Source: Cavia porcellus | Lineage: Eukaryota > Chordata > Mammalia > Rodentia > Caviidae | Assembly (NCBI RefSeq): GCF_034190915.1 | Contig: NW_026947504.1 | Coordinates: 64,879,474 to 64,943,473, forward strand | Length of the DNA stretch: 64,000 bases | Reading direction: 5' to 3' | Shown: positions 50,010-62,257 of the stretch, in pieces | How the letters are laid out: every line of letters begins with the position of its first letter | Position numbering within the stretch: the first letter of the stretch is position 1 | Notes under the pieces: model-generated | What the model saw: the letters and a program-made list of their open reading frames with translations, nothing else | The model's database searches: none | Told to the model about the DNA's origin: nothing | Translations under genes and position numbers: made by a program

Positions 50010-51175
50010 CATGTGATAAAATCTAATGCCAGCATTTTTAATCTCTGGAGTTGGAAAGTGGCTTCTGGCAGCAAGGTTGGAAAGCAAAGGGAGAATTGCT
50101 GCTAGGAAAGGTACCGTCAGTCTCAGTCACCTGCAGCAGCTTGGAATTCTTCTTCAACGCTCTGCAAAGTAAAATGATTGTTAACAAGCTGGGCTCTATT
50201 CCTTATACTACTCAGGCTTTGTGGAGTCCATCTTGATCCCAGTCCTCTTGGGATTATTAAAGCAAAGAACACCAAAACTCTGCTCTAACAGGAGTTTCAG
50301 GTATAATTGTACTACTTTCTCCACATAAATAACAATTCTGCAGCCCAAGAATTATTTCTTTTTGCAAATATGGAAACTGAGCAACAGATTTGAGTAACTC
50401 TCAGCACCAAATATTCACCAAATTGTAGATCTGTGTTTGAATGGAGGGCTGCCTGGCTTGGCTTTGTAGCAACCAAAAACCATCACAAGTTTCTAAGGAA
50501 AATCACCGTTTCTGTCTCTGGCTATCTGGAAAAGAAAAAAATAGACCAGCACTTACTAGGCTGAGGACACAGACACATTTTTAAGTGTCTGAATGAATGA
50601 ATACAAGCTGCTGAGCCCTGCATGCTCGGCCCTATAAGTGGGGTCTGGAGACATCTTATTCACAGCAGACATCTGAGAGGACCTGGCCCTGCCCCAAGCA
50701 AGAGGGCTTAGGGCCAAGGATGTAGAGAAGCAGATATTTTTGCTACAGCATGGTGAGTGCTATCATGGACATGTAAACAGAGGCTAAGGGCAGAGGGGTA
50801 GGGAGCGTGCATGTCTGAGGTCACCCCTGTGTTACAGCACATCACAGTCGCTGATGTTCAAAACAAAGACCCTGAGTCACCATGGAAGAGTTAAATCTAA
50901 TGTAGTCAACCCATTAAACAAGACAAGGTATGGGGACTGAAAAGAGCTTCTTTAAAAATGATTTACAGGAAAACATTCTGACAATTGTACATAAGGGTTC
51001 TGTTTTTTGTTTCTATGCTTGGTTTATGGAATACTGCACATAGCTTTATGTACATTACTTCACATAACATAGTGAGTAATTAGCATACACCATCTCCATT
51101 AAAGCCTTTAATAATCACATGTAGTAGAATTGTATTCTCCCACTTAATTTTTTTTTTTATGTTTAAATTTTCCTC
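50010..51175. other. Unassigned intergenic sequence
   Basis: A MIR-like scrap ('atggaaactgagcaacagatttgagtaactc') at about 50367. Otherwise nothing recognised. Confidence 0.35.
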
Positions 51176-51177
51176 CA

Positions 51178-51325
51178 CAAGCTGAGTGTGGTGACTCACA
51201 TTTGTAATCCCAGCACTTGGGAGGCTGTTAGGAAGATTGCCATGAGTGTGAAGCCAGCCTAGACTACACAGTGAGTTCAAGGCCAGCCTGAACTCAAAGT
51301 AAGATCCTGTCTCAAAAACAATTTT
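51178..51325 (+). repeat. B1-type SINE
   Basis: 'gctgagtgtggtgactcacatttgtaatcccagcacttggg' and two internal units ('gaagccagcctagactac', 'caaggccagcctgaac'). Confidence 0.95.
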
Positions 51326-51334
51326 TTTTCTTCC

Positions 51335-51440
51335 ACATATAACTATTTCAGGAATAGACACTAAGGACCAGATAGGTTAAGCAACTTGTCCAACGTTTCT
51401 TAGCTGCTAACTGACAAAGCTAGAATCAGATCTTCCTTGC
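51335..51440 (+). repeat. MIR SINE fragment
   Basis: 'ggttaagcaacttgtccaacgtttcttagctgctaactgacaaagctagaatcagat' is MIR core. Confidence 0.65.
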
Positions 51441-51444
51441 TGCA

Positions 51445-53190
51445 AGGATTGAGAATTTCACTCTCAAGAAATATATTATTTCCTAGTAAATAAATAGGTG
51501 CTCTGTACTCACAAGCCAAAAATCAACAAAAGTGTTAATAAGGATTGAATAATCCATCAGTAGAAAGGAAAATTTCCCCAAGAATGAGAGTGTCCAAAAC
51601 TCTGTCCTCATATGTATTTCTGTAGTAAAGTTTTTAGTAATGAATCTAGTTTTAAGGAGAGGATGATCTATTTGAACTACAGAAATAGAAAGGGCTGAAC
51701 AACACTGATTCAGACCTCTGGCACTCAGCTGCCCAGTCTCTGGCTGCTCCTGGGAAGTGCCGATTCTCAGGCCCTTTCCAGATCTACAGGATCCAAATCC
51801 TGCTTGGGTGATTTTTATGCACAGAAAGTTTGAGGAGCTTGCTGCCCAGGGTAGACGCTCTTTCTGACATCCTTTCTCCCATCATGGAGAATGAAGGTTT
51901 TACAGATCTCTAAAAATTAAACACAAAACTAAATCATGCTGTAGATTGCTGCAAAAACCTAACTTTATGCCAAAGCATAAAGTTTGAAGTTTGCTATGCT
52001 TTTAACTGGGCTTGTTTTAACCAGTTCATTTGATAACTTTTTTTGGATAGATTTTAGAGGGACTTGTGTTCATTCAAGAAGAGGAGGAAACTAATGGGGA
52101 GAAAGAAGTCAGTAGGAAGGAAAAGGAGAGTGTTTTCTCCAAGGACCCAGCCTGGTCATGTGACATTGTTCACCCGGAATCAGTTCCTGCAGAGGTCAGG
52201 TGTGAGGCTGATCAACGCACCTGCAAGCTGGGTGGCCCTCCCACCTGGAACCCACTATTCTACAAGCGAATCAATGGCTGTGCTGAGGGCAAAGAAACAT
52301 CAGCTGTTGAATACTCTCATTTTATATTAACAGGGCAGCACTGGCCTATGCAGGTCCTTCAATACTTTTGGAATATCCTTTCTTTCCCAGAGGAAGGAGA
52401 AGAGGGCACAGCCAAACTTCTCTAGAGAGCTCTTTTCCTGAAGACAGCTCATTGGATTTTTGGGGGGGTGAAAATTAAGTTAGACTAAAAGGGGATGGAA
52501 GAGAATAATAACTGCATTAATTCATTAGACTATACCTATGCAAAACAAAAAACAAAAGAAAGAAAAGAAAAAGAAAAAACCATACCATTGGAAGATTTTT
52601 GCCCAAATCCTCTGTCTTTTTTAAGTACATCTCTTTCTGTGAAAGGAAAGCAGAAATGTCAAAGTTAGAAGACAATCGTAAAGGAGAAATGTGGGCTGTT
52701 TTTCATCTTTCTTAAGGGTAATTGTGGACTTAATACTAGTAGAGTTAAAATAGAGGGTAAAAAAAGCACCGGTTAATGAGGGCCTACTTCAGTTCAAGGA
52801 ATTTTATTTTACTGGAGGTTCCTTCAACACAAATGACTAGAACCAGGAATGTAAACTAGAAACATGAACAAGTATATGATCACTGGCATATTCAGAGTAG
52901 GAAAATTAAAATGTTATGATTAAGCAACAATTTCTGGAGATTTTGTCAAAACATTTTTTCTTAATTTCTCAGAGAACAGGAGTGCTTTCTTCAGCATGAG
53001 TTAACATTTACTGAAGCTGAATTTGGAATTCCTGTCCTAATTATTTTGGTGTGGAATAAATGGAAGTCACTGAAGGGCGTTAACCTTTGCGCAGGCCACT
53101 GGAGTAGTCTAAGGAGCTGGCACAGAAACCCCCGTGAGCCAGAACCTGAGCGGGATGGGAAAGGATGGTAGACATTTCTTAGGACAGTAG
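51445..53190. other. Unassigned intergenic sequence
   Basis: Contains two overlapping frames near 52064-52425 (up to 119 residues, neither starting at ATG) with no recognisable domain. Not called as genes. Confidence 0.35.
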
Positions 53191-53199
53191 TTTGTTTTT

Positions 53200-54435
53200 C
53201 CTTTTCTTTTTCAAAGAAAATGACTTTTATTGGTACATTTTAGGAACACAAAATGAGCACATTTGTCATGGGAATTTGCACCTGTACCTGATGTCACTTC
53301 ATTTCCCCCACTCCCTGCACTCCCTTAAACCCCTCATCCTCGCCTTATTTACAAAAGCATTTTCTTCTTTTTTCTCTTTATTTAATGTTTCCTTTCCTTC
53401 TTTCCTTTTTCCTTCTGTCCCATTCCTTGTTCCCCTTCCCATTTGAACATTTTCTGCCAGTTTCACAATACTATTACATATTTTGATCCTTATTTACACT
53501 TTCAGTTTCTCACACCAGAGAAACAATGTGATATTTACACACGGGTGTCCAATTTAGTTCACTTAAGAGTATGGTCTCAAGAAAAACCAAGAAATGTGAA
53601 TAAGGATCTAGATGTATACATTTACCTAGAAATGTCTTAAGTTTACCCTCCTTTATGACTGCATAGTAGTACATTGAATTAAAAATTCCATATCTTCTTT
53701 ATCCGTTCATTAGTTGGTGGGCATTTGGGTTGTTTCTAAGATTTAGCTATTACAAACTGTGCCACTGTAACTGTGCCACTGTGCCACGCACTGTGTGCGT
53801 GTACTGCAGTGGTATGATGCTTTTGAGAAGATACCAAGGAGGGGAATAATTGGGTTCAAAGGGACCTCTAGTCCTAGATTTTTGAGTAATCTCCACACTG
53901 ATTTCCACAGTGATGGAACCAGTCTACACTCCCACCAACAGTGGAGAAGGGTTCCTTTTTCCCCACAACCTTGCCAGCATTTGGTTGATTTCTTGATAAT
54001 AGCTATTCTTTCTGATGTGAGATGTTATCTTGACCGGCACAGCCCCAACGAAACAGGAGACAGGAGACGCTTTTGTGGACGACAGTTAACTGCTAGTTTA
54101 TTTACTCGGGCTCTGGTTTATATATTTGGCCGTGACCAATCACAGGCTGCCACAAGGAAGCAGGGCGGGAATGGGATGCAGGCTCTGGCTACTATATCCA
54201 GCTGTGGCCAATCAGGAGTTGCCACAGAGTACGGAGTAGAGCACGGGGTGCGCACGGGTTGGCTAATTTAAAGAGGGACGTAGCGCATTGCGGAAGCTGG
54301 CGTGGTCCTTAGTCCCGGCTGGGGTATGGTATGTTGAGCGCCTGCGCCCAACATTATCTTAACATTGTTTTAATTTGCATTTATCAAATGACCAAAGAAA
54401 AGATTTATTTTGACGATCAAGATTATCTATCACAG
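53200..54435 (-). mobile_element. L1 3' end, inverted
   Basis: Reverse-oriented ORF2 C-terminus and 3'UTR ('tctttatccgttcattagttggtgggcatttgggttg', 'ctacactcccaccaacagtgg', 'ccagcatttggttgatttcttgata'). Split by an LTR at 54031. Confidence 0.85.
54031..54353 (-). mobile_element. IAP/ERVK-like solo LTR
   Basis: A 323-bp insertion into the inverted L1 with TG..CA ends, flanked by the 6-bp duplication ttatct (54025-54030 and 54354-54359). On the minus strand it starts TGTTGGGCGC, has CCAATCA-type CCAAT boxes and a late AATAAA, and is GC-rich. This layout is like rodent IAP-class LTRs. Deleting it rejoins L1 sequence. No retroviral genes are present. Confidence 0.85.
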
Positions 54436-55322
54436 AAATATATGTTAATACTCATGCATGTGTAGAATCTGTAAACAGTTTATGAGAAATGATCTTATGA
54501 CACATGATGAAATGAACAGATACTTTCAAGAAAAAGAGACACTAAAATACCCAGTGCTGATCCTGGAGTGTCATAATGTGAAACTCAGCAATAGTATTAT
54601 TCTTTGTTCAGAGTGATATTAGCCTGCTTGGGTTTGTTCAGTCTCAAAATAATTGAAGATATGGATAACTGCATGTATGTTTAAGTGTGTAGGATTGATA
54701 ATCATATTTCTAAGTTTTTGTTGGGTAGTTGAACAGAACTGGTTGCAGTCTCACTGTTTGAATACCCACTTTATATGCTCCACTTTAGTATCTTGAATAA
54801 CTAGTTGTAAGAAGACAATCTGAAATCATCAACTAGTGGTTTCTTACTGTTTATTTTTTCTTTGAAATTATGTATCATTTCTACCCATTTTCTGTTTTGT
54901 TTAGTCTTTCTTTAAATTAAATTTTTAAAAAAGGCACTACAGTACCCAGTGCTGATCACAGAGTGTGATGATGTGAAATCCAGCAATACTATTATTCTTT
55001 GTTCAGAATGATTTTAACCTGCTTTAGTTTGTTTAAACATAAATGAAGATACATAACTGTATGTATGTTTAAGTGTATAGGATTGACAACTGTGTTACTA
55101 AGTTTTTGTTGGACAATTGAACAGAACTGTTTTTAGTCTCGCTGTTTGAATTCCCACTTTACATGTTCCTTTCTTGTACCTTGAACCACTATTTGTAAAA
55201 CGACAATATGTAAACATCAACTAGTGATTTCTTACTGTTTATTTTTTCTTTGAAATTATGTATTATTTCTACCCGTTTTCTGATTTGTTTAGTCTTTCTT
55301 TAAATAAAATTTTTAAAAAAAG
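54436..55322 (+). mobile_element. Tandem pair of L1 3'UTR ends
   Basis: Two successive copies of the last ~390 bp of the long L1 3'UTR, each with 'cccagtgctgatc', 'gtatgtttaagtgt' and a terminal ttaaa(t/a)taaattttaaaaaa tail (tails at about 54925 and 55310). The first copy extends further upstream. Either two insertions or a duplication. Confidence 0.8.
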
Positions 55323-55344
55323 ATCAAGGAGTCTTCCTGCAAAG

Positions 55345-56985
55345 AGTTATAAAATACTAGTGAAGGGATTTTCAGGAAGATGGTGGAGCACTAAATAGCA
55401 ATAAATCAAGCTGTCTAAGATTTAGAATCCAGACATTGGAATTTAACAACCTAGGGAAGACCAGAAGGAGGGCGGTGGACCCCTGGCACCCACAAAGGAT
55501 CTGAAAGGAAAATTGGAGCCCACAGAGAAAGAGAAGACAGACCTCAATGCAGAAAAAGGAGGTGGCAAACTGTACTTTCCTCCCTGACTCCCAGTTCATC
55601 ACATGAGAGAGGAGGCTGGAATCTACAAAGTGAGGGGAGGTGACTCCAGAGGTCTCCAGCAAGAGAGGCAGCAGGGTGATGGAGCAGTGGGTGCTGTGAG
55701 CCACATGGCTGGTGAGTGTGCCTGGAGAGGGTGCTTGGCTAGGTGCCACTGTAGGGAGGGGCCAGCTGAACCCAGATCTGGAGCAGCCGTGGGCTGGCGT
55801 CATCTCAGGGCTCCAGTGGCTAGATAAGGGATACCTAAGACATGTGCAGAGTCAGAGAGTTGAGGTCAGGCTGCAAGAGACACTCAGAATGCTGTAGGCT
55901 AAAAAACTCAGGCCCCAACCCCACCACCAGAGACCAGGACTGATCCGAACTTCTGTGGAGTAGAAAGCACCAAAACCAGTACCCTGCCCTATTCCTACTG
56001 CAGCCGAGCTGGGATCATCCAGCAGTGATGTCGGTAGGCTCTGTTTGCTTCATTTGTTTACCAGTGGTAGCAGACACACAACCTGAATTTGACGCTATCA
56101 CAAAACTGTAAATCCCAGGAGATAACCGCAGACTGGAAGTCAGTCAGATCTCTTTTTCCTTTGCTTTTGGTTTTTCCCCTTCTTTCTTGAATATTTGATT
56201 TTGTTTTTTTCACAAGTGTGAACACTGATTTTTACCTTTTGTTTTATTTTGTTCTTGTTTTTTTTGGGGGGGGGTTCTTTTTGAATCGGGGTCTCGCTAT
56301 GCAGTCCAGGTTGTCCTGGAGCTCACTTTGTAGCCCAGGCTGGTCTTGAACTTGCAACAGTCCTCCTGCCTCAGCCTCCCGAGTGCTGGGATTACAGGCA
56401 TGAGCCACCACACCCGGCTTGTTCTTGCTTTTGTTTTCTCCTCCTTTCTTTCCCGCGGTCTTCTTCACCAGTTTCCCCAAAGTTTGCAGTCTTTTTTGTC
56501 CTCCAGCTTTGCTTCTAATCTCTTTCTCTTCTTCTACTTTTCTATTTTTTCTCACATCTTTTTAAAGTTTTCTCCCCTGAAGGTAAAATCACTCTACTAA
56601 GGGGATATTTATTGTACATAATTTTTAATTTGTTTTAGGCTTTAGTATATAACTATAGTATAACTATAAATCTTCTACCAATGGTTAACGGTGGAAAACT
56701 AACAGTTGTCACATTTTGTTATTTTCTAGACTGCTTAGTAATGCTAGTGTAATTACTCACTGTACTACTCATTCTAAGGTGACAGAGTTATGATCAGTTG
56801 TTCCTCCTTGTACGTTAATGTTGAGATTGTCTGGGGAGATCATGAACAATTACCACAGTCAAACACCAAAGAATTGGGTGCTAGGACAAACAGGCAACAA
56901 TGTCTCATCCCTAATAAATTGAAGAGGTAGGATCTCGGCACAGACTAAAAAGCCAAAAGCTACTTACACCTAGAAAGCATCTCTA
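55345..56985 (+). mobile_element. Putative L1 5'UTR / leader (plus strand)
   Basis: Begins near 'ttttcaggaagatggtggagc', resembling the L1 5' start with its YY1-type AAGATGG site. It runs through purine- and GC-richer DNA. An L1 ORF1 then ORF2 resume in the same orientation after the nested insertion that ends at 60913, so this is inferred to be the 5' part of the same plus-strand L1. Confidence 0.5.
56240..56420 (-). repeat. B1-type SINE
   Basis: Reverse-oriented full B1 with both internal units ('cagtccaggttgtcc', 'tagcccaggctggtc') and 'gagtgctgggattacaggcatgagccaccacaccc'. Little diverged. Confidence 0.95.
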
Positions 56986-58937
56986 AAGGGTAGTCATTTT
57001 CTTTATTTCTTTTTTATTTAAAGAAAAAAAACAGATAAAAAGGGTAGAAACAATGCAGAATTTCAGAAAAATAAACAGTAAGAAATCACCAGTTGATAAG
57101 TTCCATACCGTCATCTTAGAAATAGTTGTGAGTTACAAAATTAAAGCATACAAAGTGATATTCAAACAATGACACTGCAAACAGTTCTGCTCAACAATCC
57201 AACAAGAACTTAGTAATATGGTTATCAGTCCTACACACTCGTTTTTTATCTTAAAGAGGGTAAGATTAAACATAACAAAACAGAGCAAAACAGTTTATAA
57301 GGACTCAATTTAAAGAAACAGATTTCAAAGCAAGTCCACTGGAGCTCTTCACTGTCTGTCTTACTGTCTCTAGTTTTCTTCCAAATAGTTGTCTCCATCT
57401 TCACACATATTGAACATATACTGGACATTATAGAGCTAATCAGATCATTACAGGATGATGAAGGCTTTTTAGGTCTTCAAGCCCTGACTTTGGGGAAATC
57501 AATAATGTCTACCATAATGCTTCTCAGTCTCTTCATAGTAGCTGTCTTTATCTTTATGTATGCTGAAATTGAACAGAAGAGACTAGACTAATATCACTCT
57601 GAACAGTGAATGATATTATTGCTAGATTTCATATCATAATGCTACAGAATTAGCACTGGGTTTCTTAAGTGTCTCTTTTTCTTCAGAGCATCCGTTCATT
57701 ACATCATGTATTATATACTCTGTTCCCATAAATAGTTTAGAAATTCTTCTATATGTATATCTATATGTATATCTATCCTATATGTATATCTATCCTTTCT
57801 GTATTATAGGGAAAATCAGATCAAAAGAAGACAACAAAATAAATTCCTAGAAAAACATGAAATGAAAAAGACATATAGGACCATGATATTAGGTGATCTA
57901 CAGTAGTTACTATGCTTTCTCTTGTTATTTTCAATAGAATTGTCCACATAATCATGCATAATATAATAGAATATAACATTATATAGCTATTTTATTAAAA
58001 ACACAACTTTGAAGATATTGTAGGACTTGAAAGCAGTTAATAATCAAAACCAGAATGGATATCTTTTACATCTTGTCATCTTCAGAGTAGTTGTTTCCAC
58101 TCCCAGACTTAATACTATCAAGGATATCATATTCGAATGAAATCAGTCAAGGCTAAACCGCAGTCTAACAAACCAGCTTTAAATAAGATCAATCAATGTA
58201 AGTAATACAGGGTTCCAGTGTAAGTTAATAGGAAATTAAGGATAGTTACCGTGGTCTAATCTGCTATTTTTGGGTAAGCTGTGTCCTCAAATCTAATATG
58301 AGTAGACAGACCAGAACAAAATACAATCAAACTAAACAGAGTGATAAGACTACTGTGGCTTTTAAATCCTGATACACCTTTGACAATGTCCTCTGCCTTC
58401 CTTTTTTAGGCAATTTCTCCCTTTTCCCCTTCTCAAGATACTTTGTATATTTTGGGTCCCACTAGCTCCTTTAGTTTTTAGATTAGGGGTCAACCCATTA
58501 TCTATCTGAGTGTTGCTGAACTTTTTACCCCTGAGCTTGATCTTGAGCTGTACTCCTTTAATTACTAAAGCCACAAGGTTGTCCTTCCTTCCCGCTGTGT
58601 AGTTCTACACTGCCCAAAAGTGTCATGACTTTCCAATCTATCTGGGGCTACTGGACGAGTTGTCCCTATTTCTTTCTGGTTTCCTGTCGCACATAGCATT
58701 GTTTTCTCATCTTTGACACTCAGTTTATTAACCCTCTTTCAGGTTGAGTGTATTTCCTATTCAGAGCATCTCGATGGATCCTGCCTCCTAATCTACTGTG
58801 CCTATGTTTCTTTTTTAAAATGTATCAGGGCTATCTGTATTAAAGATTATAGCTTACCGTCTCTGCCTCATCTCTGCTGTTCTATTCTTCTGTCATGATT
58901 TGTCCACTTTACTCCTTCCTTCCACTGTCTGCCCCAT

Positions 58938-59896
58938 TCATTGAGGCCTCTCTGTCACTGTTGCTGGAATCCTGGTATTTTTTTCTGTCTCTCTGGAATG
59001 TCCTTCAGTAGGACTGAAGGGTTTTCAGTAGGTTTGTAGGGTTGGATTGGTGGCCTTGAACTCCTACAGTTCCTCCTTGTCTTGGAAATATCTTGTTTCT
59101 CCATTAATTTTGAGAGTACTTTTTCTGGGTATATCAGTCTTGGCTGGATGTTATTTTCTTTCAGGGCTTGGACTATTTCCCCCCAGGCTCTTCTCAATTT
59201 GAGCATTTGTTTTGATAAGTCTGTTGTTATTTTGATAATTTTTCCATTGTAGGTAATCTGCTTCTTCCCCTGGCTGCTTTTAATATTCTGTTCTTATGGT
59301 GGATTTCTGGAATCTTGATTATTATATGTCTAGGTGTAGGTCTGTTTTGGTTGTAGGTGACTGGAGTTCTGTCTCATTTATCTGGGTATCATTTCTTTTC
59401 CCTATGCTTGGGAAGTTTTCCTTAATTGTATCTGTGAATATTCTTTGTAGTTCATTTGTGGTTACTCCTGCTTCTTTGCTCACATTTTTATTCTTAAGTT
59501 ATGAATCCTCTTGTCATCTTCTAGCCTTTGTATTGTTTCTTCCTGGTTCCTTGTTATTTTTAAGAGATCTTTTCTTTCATGATCACACACCATAAATCTC
59601 TCTTCAAGTTTTGAAAGGCTAACTTCAGTTTCTGTCAAGGCATTTTGCCAGCTTTCAATGGAGTTTTTGGTTTCCTGGTAATCTCTTTGGATCTGTTTCA
59701 TGTTTTCTAGATTTTGTTTATGTTCTTCATGAAAGGTTTCTCTTCCTTTTCTGAGTTCCTCCATTCTTCCTCCTGTGTTCTCTTGGGAGGGGCTTATCAT
59801 TTCTTTAATTAATCTTTTTATATCTTGCCTCACTTGGATCAGAAATATAGTTCTAAATTCATCTATGAGGTCATGAAGGTATTTCTTTATGTCCAC
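58938..59896 (-). pseudogene. L1/HAL1 ORF1 pseudogene
   Basis: ORF1 encodes the L1 RNA-binding chaperone. The first open block (59896-59480) is a charged, heptad-like coiled coil (KNSIESWQNALTE, EVSLSKLEERFMV). The second (59206-58955) carries the conserved C-terminal signature LRRAWGEIVQALKENN followed by QPRLIYPEK. The frame shifts between them. In the true C-terminal frame, stops occur before the natural end at about 58938. The ORF1 start could lie slightly upstream of 59896. Confidence 0.8.
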
Positions 59897-59939
59897 TGAT
59901 GCTATATCTAATATTGCATGATTACCGCACTGTTTCTTG

Positions 59940-60898
59940 TCTGTATTTATCTCTCCTGGGCTTATTTTTCCAGGGTCAGTGGCTGGAGGTTTTTTTTATT
60001 TCTATCTCTTATCATGTTTCTGATTTCTTTCAGACAGGTGTGTCCGGGGTGGTCTCTGGTCCTCTCCATATTGCTTAGGGTCTTTCCGAAGCTTGCTGAC
60101 TGGGGTTTTGATGCTGCCCTCCCCAAACTGATGTTACCTGAGGTATCTTAAACTCCCTCCCAGGGGCTTGGGATGGTGTGAGGAAAGTCACCCCAGGCCG
60201 CCCAGCCCAGAGTTCAGGGCACAGGCAGGCAGGCCCAATTTCCCGAGGCTGGTCGATCATGGCAGGAAACCAGAAAGTTCTGGTTCTGTATTTTTGATTA
60301 TTGTCTGAAGAGGCGTTTTCAGAAACAGCTTCTCTGGGCTCCATTTGTGGCAGCGGCTCCAGGGGCTCCAGTCATGTGGGCCTGGCGGTGGCGAAGACAC
60401 ACTTGCCCACCTGGGTGCTCTGGTGGCGGGGGCCTGCTCAGCGCTGATGCCTCAGGCTCAGGTCTTCATGTGAGCAAAGGTGGCAACGCATCCCAGCAGT
60501 CCAGTCCCATGCCCACGGGGCCGTAATGTGCCCTCTTCCTTGTGCCCTCCTGGACGTGGCCCAGTTCTGGGGAGGCGGCGGTGGTGGCGGTGGCCTCAGC
60601 CAGTGGGCGCTGAGTCCTTTCACTCCCCCAGCCTCTGTCGGGCCGCTGGCAACAGAGCCAGAGGCGGTGGTGCGGGGATGGCCTGTCTCACCCGCGGCCA
60701 GGCGCTCAGGGCTGCACGGTGGCGCAGGCAGCCAGGAGTTTATGTTTAATTCACTTTTCTCACCTTAGTTTCTTCTTGGGATGAGAGAATTCCTCTCCCT
60801 CTGTTCAGGGCTCCCCATGTTGTATGTTCTAAGTTGACTATCTCATGGAGCCAGTGTAGCCGGCTGTTGTCTAGCAGCCATCTTAGCTCCGCTTCCAA
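59940..60898 (-). repeat. L1-type 5'UTR of the half-L1
   Basis: GC-rich on the minus strand, with 'ctgggcggcctggggtga' shared with the L1 monomers at 13.3-13.8 kb and an AAGATGGC YY1-type site within the first 20 bases. Its ORFs (for example 60480-60768) are artefacts. Confidence 0.75.
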
Positions 60899-61099
60899 GG
60901 TAGTCATTTTCTTAAGACATCTCAATACTGGTAAAAAATCTACCTGTCATAAGCAATTTACAAGCATATATGTGGAAAACATTAAAAAACTAGAAAATGA
61001 GAAAACATGGTAAAAAGTTATAACCCCACACCTATAGTTTACCCAAGGTAAATCCAGGGGCAAATGCCCACTGCTCAATAGTGGGAAGAAATAAAAAAC

Positions 61100-61760
61100 C
61101 ATCCAGCTCAACTTTCTGAAGGGGTAGCAGCAGAAGTAACAAAGCAGATGAATGAGGTTCTAGAAAAAAACAAATCAGAAATAATTACATAGATCACTAA
61201 AGAGGTCATGAACATAATGAAGGGCATGGTTAGAGAATCTAGAGCAGATACAAATTTTTTTTTTAAAAAATGGAGCTTAAGAAAATGAAAAAAACCATGA
61301 ATGCCCAATATAAGAAAGAACTGGATTCCATAAAACAGATTCAAACAGATATCCAGGAGATTAAAAATTTTATTGAAATTATATGCAGCAGAATCAAACA
61401 ATATGAATCAGATCTAGAAGACAAGGTTGTGGTTAGTGACCACCAAATGAAACTTGTTAAAAATAGCAAAACACCATGAAAAGTCTATCAGACTTTTCTG
61501 ATAGTCTATCAGACTTTTACCAACATCTATCAGATGATGCACAGAATAACAGCAGTGAAAAAAATTTAAAACATAGCACAAAAGACATAAAATACCTGTT
61601 CACAAAAGTAATAGTAGAAAACTTCCCAAGCAGGGAAAAAGAATTTGACATACAGGTAAGTGAGGCATGTAGAATATCAGTTAGCCACGATCAGAAAAAA
61701 AAATCTATATTGAGGTATGTAATAGTCAAGATCCCAGAAATTCAGCACAAGAGCTGAATA
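61100..61760 (+). pseudogene. L1 ORF1 pseudogene
   Basis: Two overlapping frames: 61270-61479 (coiled-coil part, KKELDSIKQIQTDIQEIKNF) and 61476-61757 (RNA-recognition part, ending RYVIVKIPEIQHK). A frameshift separates them, near a local repeat of 'gtctatcagactttt' (about 61482 and 61505). Confidence 0.8.
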
Positions 61761-61937
61761 GTAAAAGCTGTTAGAGAAAAGAAATAAATCACCTATAAAG
61801 GAAAACACATCAGAATCATAACAAATTTCTCAACACAAATCCTTAAGTTCAGGTAAGCTTGCAGTAAATAATTTCAAGCCCCTAAACAAAAATCTCTAAC
61901 TTAGATTGAACCCCACAACATTGTCTTTCAAAATGAA

Positions 61938-62068
61938 TGAGTGGCCAGGCTTGGTGCCACATGCCTGTAACCCCAGGACTTGGGAGACTAAGGCAGGAGG
62001 TTGCTATGAGTTTTAGGCTACCTTGAACTACACAGTAAGAGCCTGTATCAAAACACAAAAACAAAATG
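61938..62068 (+). repeat. B1-type SINE, single-unit form
   Basis: 'gtggccaggcttggtgccacatgcctgtaaccccaggacttgggag' and an A-rich tail, lying between L1 ORF1 and ORF2. Confidence 0.85.
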
Positions 62069-62257
62069 AATAGATAAGATGCTTCCATGATAAAGAACAC
62101 TTGAAATTCATGACCTCCAAACTAGCACTCCAGAAAATTCTGAAAGATATTTAAGAATATGATAACAATTCCATGAACCTCAATACAGTGAATACACGCG
62201 GCAAGGCAAACAATTCACAGAGGAAGAAGAATATAAATCAACAAGAAGAAAATAACA

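Larger units (their letters stand above)
57004..60898 (-). mobile_element. HAL1-like half-L1 retrotransposon (5'UTR-ORF1-3'UTR, no ORF2)
   Basis: A 3.9-kb minus-strand unit. It starts with GGAAGCGGAGCTAAGATGGC (a YY1-type L1 start), then a GC-rich 5'UTR (to about 59940), an L1 ORF1 remnant (59896-58938), about 600 bp of unassigned sequence, and a 3'UTR collinear with the window's full-size L1 (about 58300-57004), ending in an A-rich tail. No ORF2 sequence was found. The 15-mer ggtagtcattttctt flanks it exactly (56989-57003 and 60899-60913), so this structure is what was inserted. That fits HAL1 elements, which keep only ORF1 and depend on L1 in trans. This copy is inactive: ORF1 has stops and a frameshift. 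Confidence 0.8.

Noticed and set aside
52064..52425. Two overlapping ORFs (88 and 119 residues) in intergenic DNA
   Set aside because: Both begin at non-ATG codons, have no recognisable domain, and no promoter or splice evidence.
53795..54271. 158-residue plus-strand ORF
   Set aside because: It crosses from inverted L1 ORF2 into the IAP-like LTR, so it is a chance fusion of antisense repeats.
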